Positions 56,201-64,000 of a DNA stretch of 64,000 nt are shown one piece after another. The DNA comes from Amyelois transitella (taxonomy: Eukaryota; Arthropoda; Insecta; Lepidoptera; Pyralidae). The position numbers and the translations under genes were made by a program. The notes beneath the pieces were generated by a model. It was not told where the DNA came from. It made no database searches and saw only the letters and a program-made list of their open reading frames with translations. The stretch is taken from positions 3,197,001-3,261,000 of the forward strand of contig NC_083515.1 in NCBI RefSeq assembly GCF_032362555.1, written 5' to 3'. Position 1 is the first letter of the stretch, and each line of letters starts with the position of its first letter.

Positions 56201-56814
56201 GAATAAAAAGATTTGAATTTGTTTCTGATAAGGTCTTTTTTCAAGTAAAATTTAATTAATTACCCTACAAGGGGGTAAAGACATGACATGTGTAATGATT
56301 TATTTACCAATGGTGATGCGTAGTCAAAACAGTAGTTAATTTGAGACCCTGGTCCTGTACTGCCTGCAACACAGATGTGGGCTCCACTGGGTCCACTACT
56401 GCTGTCTCTTTAGTCGCCTTGTCTATTATTAGGTACATGTAATTGTCTTGAAGAGCTGGCAATATTTTAACTTCCATTTTTTTGTACTGGTGGTGTTCCT
56501 GATAGCTGTGGGTTCCGCGCTGGTTAAAGGCCAAAGCTGTAAGATTGTTGTTGTTGTTTAAAAACTATTCAATCTATGAATAGACCTATATTTTAATCGC
56601 TCAATCGCTTATTGTACTTAGACCGCTTAGAATCTTAAATTCCCTCGTGACAGAAGTCGGTGCTATTAAAACGTTTTCAAATCTATGCCGTGGCATTGGT
56701 ATCTTTTTTTAATTTCTTTACATGTAATACAAAAAAGTACTTGCCTCGAAAGTAAAGCTTCGTTATCTGTTGTGATAGCCCAAATGGCAAAGAATTCACA
56801 AACCGAGCGAGCAT
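53219..56814 (-). CDS. HAGH: Hydroxyacylglutathione hydrolase (glyoxalase II)
   Basis: Metallo-beta-lactamase-fold enzyme that hydrolyses S-D-lactoylglutathione, the second step of methylglyoxal detoxification. Exons on the minus strand: 56814-56745, 56536-56308, 55809-55583, 54881-54649, 53362-53219; phases join to 301 codons (300 aa; human 308). Landmarks: [11 protein letters not shown] (from residue 48), the metal-binding THHHWDH (96-102), [16 protein letters not shown] (151-157), [14 protein letters not shown], and [19 protein letters not shown] in exon 4, which supplies the glutathione-side residues. The C-terminus YNPFMRV and EKDNFKG is typical. Residues 1-43 are an N-terminal extension with a basic/hydrophobic start ([12 protein letters not shown]), consistent with a mitochondrial leader, and Met44 begins the conserved domain, a likely cytosolic start. 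Intron 1 begins with GC (CGAG|GCAAGT) instead of GT. Head to head with UTP20, 582 bases apart. Confidence 0.93.
53691..54438. mobile_element. piggyBac-like MITE with TTAA duplication in HAGH intron 4
   Basis: TTAA lies at 53687-53690 and 54439-54442. The left end CCTTTTAACCGC pairs with the right-end complement TCTTTTAAGCGC. The similarity resumes about 40 bases inward, where GTGCCCCTACCGC (53733-53745) faces the complement GTGCCCCTAGCGC (54394-54406). About 748 bases, no transposase. Short ORFs inside (53969-54199, 54265-54483) show no recognisable protein. The TTAA target and C/T3-rich ends suggest the piggyBac superfamily. Confidence 0.75.
54484..54600 (-). repeat. Main SINE family, tail-side fragment
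   Basis: ATACATACATATAAACAAGT, CTATATCCATTTCAGG, GTAGACAGACCTAACAGTG and GGTCAGCTTTATGACTTACT. The rest is lost. In HAGH intron 4. Confidence 0.7.
55027..55200 (-). repeat. Main SINE family, tail-side half
   Basis: ATACATACATACTATCACGT, GACAGAGCCAACAGTCTTGA, AAGACTGAAAGGCCCC and GGAATTGAGATTCAAATAGT, then decayed. In HAGH intron 3. Confidence 0.85.
55259..55523 (-). repeat. Full-length main SINE with 11-bp target-site duplication
   Basis: TTCATTTCATA lies at 55248-55258 and 55524-55534. Between them is a complete element from the (CATA)n tail through GGTCTATATCCCCTGCGGG, GGTTGCTAGCCAAACAC, TTATAAGCCTATCCCTTAGT and AAAGAGG to the head complement GGTGCCGGTGACCACACGG. The 265-base length defines the family unit in this genome. 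In HAGH intron 3. Confidence 0.92.
55855..55930 (-). repeat. Fragment of the tRNA-derived SINE in HAGH intron 2
   Basis: The complement of this stretch includes CATGATCGAGGATTGGTTGA then GTCAGGTTATAAACACG, close to ATCCCGGATTGGATGAGTCA of the full copy at 21171-21539. It ends just before the exon-3 acceptor. Confidence 0.55.
55995..56163 (-). repeat. Dispersed repeat with coding ancestry, copy B
   Basis: An open 66-codon stretch on the minus strand reads [37 protein letters not shown] and ends at TGA. It aligns with 47351-47533. It lies inside HAGH intron 2, has no splice-site support as an exon and does not resemble HAGH. The parent element is not recognised. Confidence 0.6.
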
Positions 56815-57396
56815 TGAAGTAACAAAAACTATAAAATAAAATTATAAGGCACTTCCGTTTATCACTTGTAGTTGCACGCTCTAGTAGTAAAATTTACGTC
56901 ATACGAATAAAATTAATATTTGTCTGCAATCTAGTGAAAAAGAAAACATTTATTTCCATTTCATTTTTAAGTACCTACTCTAGATTGTGCTCTAGATTCC
57001 ACGGAATTCTGACATTTCGGAAATGTTCGCACGCAGTATCGAAATAATTTCCACTATGAACGGAAGGTATTTTAGCCATTTAAAAATAAATTAAATTAAA
57101 GGACTAGAATAACTAAGACATAAATATTCACTGGTGATTATTAAATGGTAAATTGATTTTTAATAGTCATATAATTATTATTGTAGTGCCCTAAACTTAG
57201 AATGTTATCGACTCTGTTTGTAGTCAATGATCCTGCTGTTGACATTAATTTGACACTGACAGATCCCATGTGCAGCATGCTATGTCAATGTCATCAATCC
57301 ATGTGTTTATTGTTTTGAAACAGAATTTAATTGATGGGTGTTCAATTCAATGATACATAAATTCTATTCTATGTATGTACTAATAAACTCAACAAA
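56815..57396. promoter_or_regulatory. Divergent promoter region, HAGH and UTP20
   Basis: 582 bases between the two start codons. TGACATT-type motifs occur at 57,010 (TTCTGACATTTCGG) and in a cluster at 57,238-57,294 (GTTGACATTAATTTGACACT, GACAG, then TATGTCAATGTCATC). The arrangement fits a shared housekeeping promoter. No TATA box close to either start. Confidence 0.5.
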
Positions 57397-60300
57397 ATGA
57401 AAAGCAAACCAGTAAAACATAAAACTACAAATACATTTCGGGTAAGTTATACTATTTTCCTGTTTTATTTGAAATTGTCACTCACACTTAGAAGTTGGAG
57501 GTTAGGCATATTTGTTACATGTTTTATTAGTTATTAATAATTAATAAAGAGCATCTTCGATGGTCGAACGGTTAGGATTCCCGAATAAAAAACCTTGTGG
57601 CATGAATGAGTGGTACAGACTCGAATTGTACCATGGCTATGATAACCTGTGAATTTTTTCTGTTACTTCAACGGTGAGTCGGCGAGGGCACATCTAGGCA
57701 ATGGGATGTGTAACTAAGATCTAATATAGCTTAGAATGCCCTGTAAAGGTTGCAGAAGTGAGATTGTTGAGTATGAGTTCCTAGCGTAAAGAACTGACTT
57801 AATCAAGGGTCATGGTCAAGAGCGCATTTCGGGTTTTTCTCGAGAAAGGCGATAATGGAACTTAAAATTTTACATAAATTACTTACATATATTCACGTCT
57901 GATTGCTCTCATTCAGCTGTTTGGCTTAATAGTAGAATTGAGATTCAAATAGCGACAGGTTGCTAGCCCATCGCGTAAAAGAAGAATCCCAAGTTTACAA
58001 GCCTATACCTTAGTCGCCATTTACGACATCCATGGGAAAGAGATGGAGTAGTCATATTCTTTTTTGGTGCTGGGAACCACATGGCACCTCACCTGTCAAC
58101 ATAAGAGTTTTATAATTTTGATTCAAACTGTTGCCTCTTTATTTGTTAACTAAGAACTTTTTTGTTTTTAATATCTACTGTTATTATTAGTTATAAAACA
58201 CAGTATAAAAATGTATTATCACACTTTATTTATGTATCAGTAAATACCTACCAAATAATGGTCAAAATCAGCAAAATCATAATTTGTCTACAGTGAACTG
58301 TAAAATCCCAATATACTTGGTTTCTAAAGCAATGGATGATAGATAGATAGATAGATAGATAAAACTCTTTATTGAACCATAAGAGTAAAACATACAAAAC
58401 AACACAAAGCAGATATAGATGGTACAAAGGCGGACTTATCGCTAAAGCAATCTCTTCCAGTCAACCTTTGGGTGATGAACTTGTGTTAGCTAGCAGGATT
58501 TATGTCTGTGCCTGACTGCAACCTGCTTTGGTATTAATTTAAACTTGTTATCAATACTCCTAATTTTTCACAGTTTGTTCCATTTGCTGAACGAATAAAT
58601 GCCATAGATATAAGACATGCTGCCCTCTACCACATTGAGCATGCATACACAAGACAACCTGAAGAAAACGAGACTCACTTCCATTTGGCCCTTCAAAAAT
58701 GGAATGTTCTAAATTTGACTGAAAACTTTAAGAAATTTAGGAAAGAAGTATTGGGCATAGTGACAGTGCCACAGTTGCTACATAAGAAGGAAGAAGTTTT
58801 AGAAGCTTTGGAAAAATATTTAAAATTAGAAGACCAGTTATGTTTGCAGCCCTTGCTAGAGTAAGTATTTTTGCAAATAATATTTTTAATGTTTCTATTC
58901 TTAGATAAGAAAATTTTGACATCAAACCATTTTTATTGGAAACAGATAAGTTGTAATTTTTTTTTTAACAAATGGAACCCTTAATGTGTCAAAAGAATCT
59001 CATCCAGAAAGTGAAGAAAGATCTGAAATACTTAAATTGTAGATCATAGATTTTAGGTTAAAGGTACTTTAATTATTACATATTATTACTTGTTTTTATA
59101 ATTATGCTTATGTTAATTTCTTTTTGTTTTTTCAGAATATTGGTTTCATTAGCAAAGGATCTAAGGAATGATTTCTACCCACACTTTCCAAGATTTTTGG
59201 ATATACTTATTGTACTTTTGAACACAAAGGATGCTGAGAGACTAGAATGGACTTTAATCTGTCTTGCTTTCCTTTTTAAAGTTTTAAAACCATATTTGAA
59301 AAAGGACATAGCCATTGTTCTAAAGAAAATAATACCATTGTTGAGTGAAAGTCACCCACAGTATATTAATAATTTTGCAGCGGAGAGTTTTGCTTTTGTT
59401 GCTCGTGATATTAAGGATAAGAAGAAATTCATAGACCTAATATTGAATTACCTGAAAACAAATGAAGATGTATGTATACTTTTAAATCATTTTGGTTAGC
59501 AATCCAGCAATAGATACAATTTTGAATTTGTCATAGAGAAAAGTTTCACAATATTTGTAACATTAACAAATATAAGTGTTAATTTTCCAATTATATACAG
59601 ATAAAAAATATTTTACAAATTGTTACTTAATAATTCATTTTTTTCAGGCCATATCAGGGTGCGGTCACCTAGTTTTCGAAATATTGAGGGGAGTGAGTGG
59701 AAAGTTTCACAGCTGCATAGAAACATTCCTCCCTGTTTTATTGACTTCCCTAAAAGATGACGAGGACCACCAGGGGATATTGTTCAAAGTACTCACACAG
59801 TCCCTTGAAGACAGCTTACAGACCATCTCACCAAAGGAATACAATATATTTTGGACATGTATTTTAAAATTCACTGAAGACATACTCAAGGAAGATGATG
59901 AGCATATCAAGGGCTTAGAGTACATATTAAGACTTGCTGGACAGGTCATTGAACATGAACATGGAAAATATTTAACAAGTCCCCCTCAGTTTGTTCTTCT
60001 ATTGGTAAAAGTAATATGTGAACAGACTGCTGAGAATGTTCTAGAAGTTTGTGCGCAGATTGGTGCGCTGTTACTTCTTTCGCCCAAAGTGTCACTTTCT
60101 CAAGAACATGCTGGCATTATTGTCAAAGTCTTACTGCCTTTACCATACCCCAGCATTCTGATAAATTTTGTCAAAAATGTGATTGATTACCCCCAATTTG
60201 ACATGCACATTTTGCCGCCGTTCTTAAATTTCGTCGTACAATCAAATTTTGATAATGAAGCTATGAGTACACTAACTAAAATCTGTGTCAGGAAATCTCC

Positions 60301-63300
60301 ATTATCCAAGAATGGTATAAAACTATTTGAGTGGGTCAAATATCCCCTTGATTTTGACAAGTGTTTACCAATGTTCATGGAATACTTTGATAGTGTTATA
60401 AATGATAACATAGAGAATATTGTGGAGCACCCTACAAAACTGATGAATGTGCTGTTTTGTTTGCCTCATGTTGAGAAAGTAAATGTTAACCATTGCATCA
60501 CAAGTATAAATGGCCTTATATCGAAACTGTTGAATGTTTTATCAAGTTACAATCTCGAGAATCAGCCTGATCATAATAAGTTCCATTGTGACACAACAGC
60601 ATTGTCACGCTGTACTAGGTTGGTGCTTTTCATAATTGTGAATGCAATGGAAAGTGCGATTCATATATCGAGTTGTAAGAAATTGAACGAGATCTGTGAT
60701 ATTGTTGTGTTACTGCCAATGATATTACCTTGCGCAGCAGACCCTAATTATTTGGCAGCTTTACACTTGTTGGATTTGTATCTGACTGCTTATGAACATG
60801 ATAATGGATTGAAATACTCACAACTTACCTTGGTGGATTTGTATTTGAGGAACAATGTGTCTTCGCCATTTCACATTGTAAGTATTTTCACCATCAATGT
60901 TATTTATTTATAATATTTTTAGAGCTAATTGTTGTTCCTAGAATTTGTCAGTAAAGTCTTCCTCTTTTTTCAGGTTCGACTTCTAACTACCCACATTTAC
61001 AAATTGTTTGAAAATGTTGAAGAGTTAAATAAAACTGTAGAAGTTGGTGGGTCAGAAGAAAGGTTTGAAATTTTCAGTAGGTGTTTTACAGTTGAGTCTA
61101 CAAATCCATCTATTCAAGAGTACAGAAGCCAAATTAATATGTTACAAAAAATGGCGTTCAACACTACACAATATGTTTTAGCTAAGGATACTGATTTTAA
61201 ATATTTTGCCCTAAATTATATGCTCGGAGTTTTATACTTCAACTTCAAATTACTCTGGGAACCAGTGTCAGAATATATTGCGGGATATGGCAATGCTTTG
61301 ACTGTTGATGAATTCTGGCCAACATTTTACAAAGCCTTGGAAACGTCTTTCGCTAACGCTAAAAAGGATTTGAAGAAGTTTCAATTTGATGATGAAATTG
61401 ATAGAAATAATATTCATCTAAAAGAATTGTATGCTGAGTTCAATAGTATTTTTGAGAGACCAGATTTGTATAACTATAGGAATCTTTTGTTGAAAATAAT
61501 GACAAATTGTATACAACCATGTGAAGCAAGGAATCGTGATGTTGTTGTTTTGTTCCTCAATTTTATTGAAGAAGAGTATAGAAAGAATGATAACACGAAC
61601 GCTCTGAAAATAGATATCGAGCTTAGAAATAATACTCAAATGGAAGTTGATGAAGAAAAACCTGGTGAAGAAAATATTGAAGATCAGGTTGAATCAATTG
61701 AAGAAACAACAGAAACAGTTTCTGGCAAAATAATATTTAAAACTCTTATAAATATTATGCAAGTACTAGCTCAATTAAAAAATCCCAGAGCTCTCCATAA
61801 AGAACCAGTGTTTTGGGAACTTTACATGGAGTTTTTGAAACACAAGAATCCTGGTCTTCAAAAATATGCCTTAGATTGTGTTCTGAATTATAAAAACAAA
61901 AGTGTTACGCCATATAAAAATAATTTGCAGAATTTAGTTGATGAGAATAAGTTGAAAGATGAGCTTACATTGTTCAAAATTACTGAAGATTCCAAAAGCA
62001 TTCAACCGGAAGATAGAGAGCATGTAGTACCTATTATTTTGAGGATATTGTATGGAAAGATGACGTCAAAGTTAGGAGCAGACAAAAAAGGAGGCGGTCA
62101 AACTAGGAGGTCACTAGTTATGAGGTATTTGGCAGGTTGTAATGAAAACGAGCTGAAAATGTTTATAGAAATGGCATTTTCTCAATTCAAGCAATTTATG
62201 TCTATAGAACCCAATGAAATCCTAAATAATATGATGTCGACTTTAGATCTTAAATCTGTTACAAGTCCTGGAAAACTTCATAGTGTTTTAAATTTGTTTG
62301 AAGTTGTCCGAGAGTATTTCGGAGGTTACATGAAAGATGAACTGCTTGGTCAATTATTTAAAGTTTTCTATGCAGTATGTTCTACTGTTGCAAGCGTATT
62401 AGCTCAAGGAGAAAGAGTCCATATTGCATATACGAAAGTCATGAAAAACCTTAGAACACTTTCATTAGGAACACTCAGAAAATTGTTTGAACAATTTGAT
62501 AAGTATCCATGGAGCAAAGATGAATTGCAATTATTATTTGAAACATTGCTTTGGCCTACAATACCTAAACTTCATATTGAAGGGATACATAGCCCAACAG
62601 CGTTGTTGAAATTATTCAACGAATGGTGTCAAAATCCCAGGAATTATATATTATTAATTACTTGCTCAAAGGAAGACAATACATTAAGTGCCTTACCAGC
62701 TATATTTAAGTTACTTTTAGCTCCTAAAACAACTCCGGGCGTCGTCAACATGATTCTTGATATGATAGAGAAGCTATTAACTTTAACTGAGGATGATGAA
62801 GAAAAAGATATACCAGCAATTGAAACATTTAGTGCTTTATCATTTGATAGAAGTATGGAGACTGATGCGCCACTTAACATCAACTTTGGAAGTAAAATTC
62901 TGATTCCACATATACCTGATATTTTGGAAGTGATGAAACGTCGTATTGCTAATTCAGCTAAGTCAAATACAGTGAATAAGAGAGATTTACTTATACTTTC
63001 AAGAGTGACAGAACTGGTATCAACTCCAGAACTTTGTGACGAGTTACTAAATTTACTGCTTCCCATATTAGTAAGAAAAGTATGTATGAATATGGCAGAA
63101 GAAAATATGGAGCATGCTGTAACGACAATAATAAATCTGCTAGGCCATAGCACGAACCCAAAAATTTATATTAAAAATATAGCAGTTTTATTCAATAGAG
63201 TGTCACTGGTTGATGTTAGAAAACTACTTATTAAACTTCTTTTTTCTATAGCTGAAAATGCGAAAGACAATAAGGAAACACTATCTCGGCTAGCTAACAT

Positions 63301-64000
63301 AGTTTCCGAAATGAATGCATTTAATGCAAGATGGATAGAACAGCCTGATTTTGATAGAAGGCTAGATGCTTACAAACAAATATATAAATTAGCAGAAACA
63401 AATGACATTGATGTGGATCTAGCAATATTGATAGTTAATAATTGCTTTTATTTCATTCGTACTGAGAAAGATATTGGTTTGCGCGATGGTGCTGGGCTAT
63501 GTCTGAAGAGGATTTTACCAAAATTGATGTCCAAGTATTGGTCGACAAATGACGGTCAATTTTTAGTACGCGATACAGTTTTGTCACTTATATCTACGGG
63601 CATAAGGGATTCTAAGAATGAGATAATTCGAAATGAAAGTTTAGCTTTGCTTGGGGAGCTTGCAAGGGAATGTCCAGAAGCAGATGTCGTCCTTTCTGAT
63701 CTAGCTTATCTAACAAATAAAGAAGATATAGAGGTTGATTTCTTTGAAAACATGTGTCACCTGCAAATGCATAGACGCGTTAGAGCACTAATGAAATTCT
63801 GTAAAGTAGCGAAGAAAATGATAAAGTGCCCGACACCCAGGACTTTGACGAATTTCATATTGCCATTAGCAACGACTTATGTATGTGATGATAAATATAC
63901 AGACAAGAATACATTGATTGATGCTTGTATTGAAGTGATTTCTACATGCTGTCGATTACTCCCTTGGTATCACTATGAGGTGATATTAAAACTGTATCTG
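57397..64000 (+). CDS. UTP20: UTP20, small subunit processome component (5' part)
   Basis: Large HEAT-repeat nucleolar protein of the U3 small-subunit processome, needed for 18S rRNA maturation. Exons: 57397-57441, 58574-58860, 59136-59469, 59648-60877, 60974 to beyond 64000. All junctions GT-AG; 1,641 codons are in the window, and the family is about 2,500-2,800 aa, so roughly 60% is present. The N-terminus matches human UTP20: RFVPFAERINAIDI; HLALQKWNVLNLTENFKKF; LVSLAKDLRNDFYPHFPRFL; the repeat NNFAAESFAFVARD. The last exon covers the DRIM-type region, with QPDFDRRLDAYKQIY near 63,340-63,385 and MHRRVRALMKF near 63,768-63,800. An acidic insert rich in E and D lies at 61,640-61,730 (VDEEKPGEENIEDQ). 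The start Met is at MKSKPVKHK, after an adenine-rich AACAAAATG. No stop or frameshift is seen in the 3,027-base last exon. Confidence 0.95.
57555..57860 (+). repeat. tRNA-derived SINE in UTP20 intron 1
   Basis: Sense copy of the family at 21171-21539: head CGATGGTCGAACGGTTAGGA (A-box-like), a worn B box (GACTCGAATTGTACC), then GAATTTTTTCTGTTAC, CGAGGGCACATC, GATGTGTAACTAAGATC and GGTCATGGTCAAGAGCG. The tail end is lost. Confidence 0.7.
57885..58092 (-). repeat. Main SINE family copy in UTP20 intron 1
   Basis: TTCACGTCTGATTGC (part of the tail-side body deleted), TTCAGCTGTTTGGCTTAATA, TTGAGATTCAAATAGCGACA, GGTTGCTAGCCCATCGCG, CATCCATGGGAAAGAGATGG and the head complement GGTGCTGGGAACCACATGG. 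Confidence 0.88.
58337..58440 (-). repeat. (GATA)n microsatellite with attached retroelement 3' end
   Basis: GATAGATAGATAGATAGATA is followed by AAACTCTTTATTGAACC. On the minus strand this reads AATAAAGAGTTT running into (TATC)n, as in retroelements whose 3' end is a tetranucleotide tail. The body is too short to assign. Confidence 0.5.

Noticed and set aside
58337-58363. (GATA)n as a plain microsatellite only
   Set aside because: The adjoining AAACTCTTTATTG on one side fits a retroelement 3' end with a tetranucleotide tail, so it is listed as such with moderate confidence.
1-64000. CRISPR array, operon, prophage or bacterial features
   Set aside because: No spaced short direct repeats of that kind; spliced genes and eukaryotic mobile elements show that the DNA is from an animal nucleus.

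Overview
This is AT-rich animal (insect) nuclear DNA, and the repeat content points to a moth or butterfly (Lepidoptera). The evidence is short spliced exons with GT-AG junctions, Helitron-like repeats ending in CTAG, a tRNA-headed SINE, a second SINE whose 3' end runs into a (TATG)n tail, a mariner copy and many decayed non-LTR fragments. The species cannot be named from the sequence alone.

Layout. Positions 1 to about 36,000 are a gene desert. I find no supportable host coding exon there. It holds a 5'-truncated but open reverse-transcriptase element (2633-3911) with a target-site duplication, a decayed mariner with both ends (12011-13271), a tRNA-derived SINE with a 16-bp duplication (21171-21539), a Helitron-like element that carries a small Helitron-type ORF and a nested poly(A) retroposon (about 27904-29287), many SINE and LINE fragments, and a visibly GC-richer block at 32.2-34.1 kb.

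From 36 kb to the end there are five host genes whose exon phases all join cleanly: TSEN54 (tRNA-splicing endonuclease subunit, +, 36008-40875, 7 exons, 951 aa); a heparan sulfate 3-O-sulfotransferase (-, 43808-50145, 6 exons, 343 aa); a small HMG-box protein resembling yeast Nhp10 with a TFPT-like coiled coil (INO80 complex, +, 50701-52505, 4 exons, 216 aa); hydroxyacylglutathione hydrolase HAGH (-, 53219-56814, 5 exons, 300 aa); and the 5' part of UTP20 (+, 57397 to beyond the window). The sulfotransferase/Nhp10-like pair and the HAGH/UTP20 pair are head to head across about 0.55-0.6 kb. The genes are otherwise functionally unrelated: tRNA splicing, heparan sulfate modification, chromatin remodelling, methylglyoxal detoxification and ribosome biogenesis.

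The most interesting structure is inside the sulfotransferase gene. One intron carries an inverted copy of the intron-1/exon-2 junction and another carries a decayed second copy of exon 5. A TA-flanked 1.8-kb DNA transposon with iterated GGCATCTATCC motifs and a short inverted-repeat element have also inserted there. Other points are the TSEN54 protein, almost twice the human length with an aromatic/arginine-rich insert, a GC-AG intron and an internal Met start in HAGH, and a shared 3' end between the LINE and the main SINE family.
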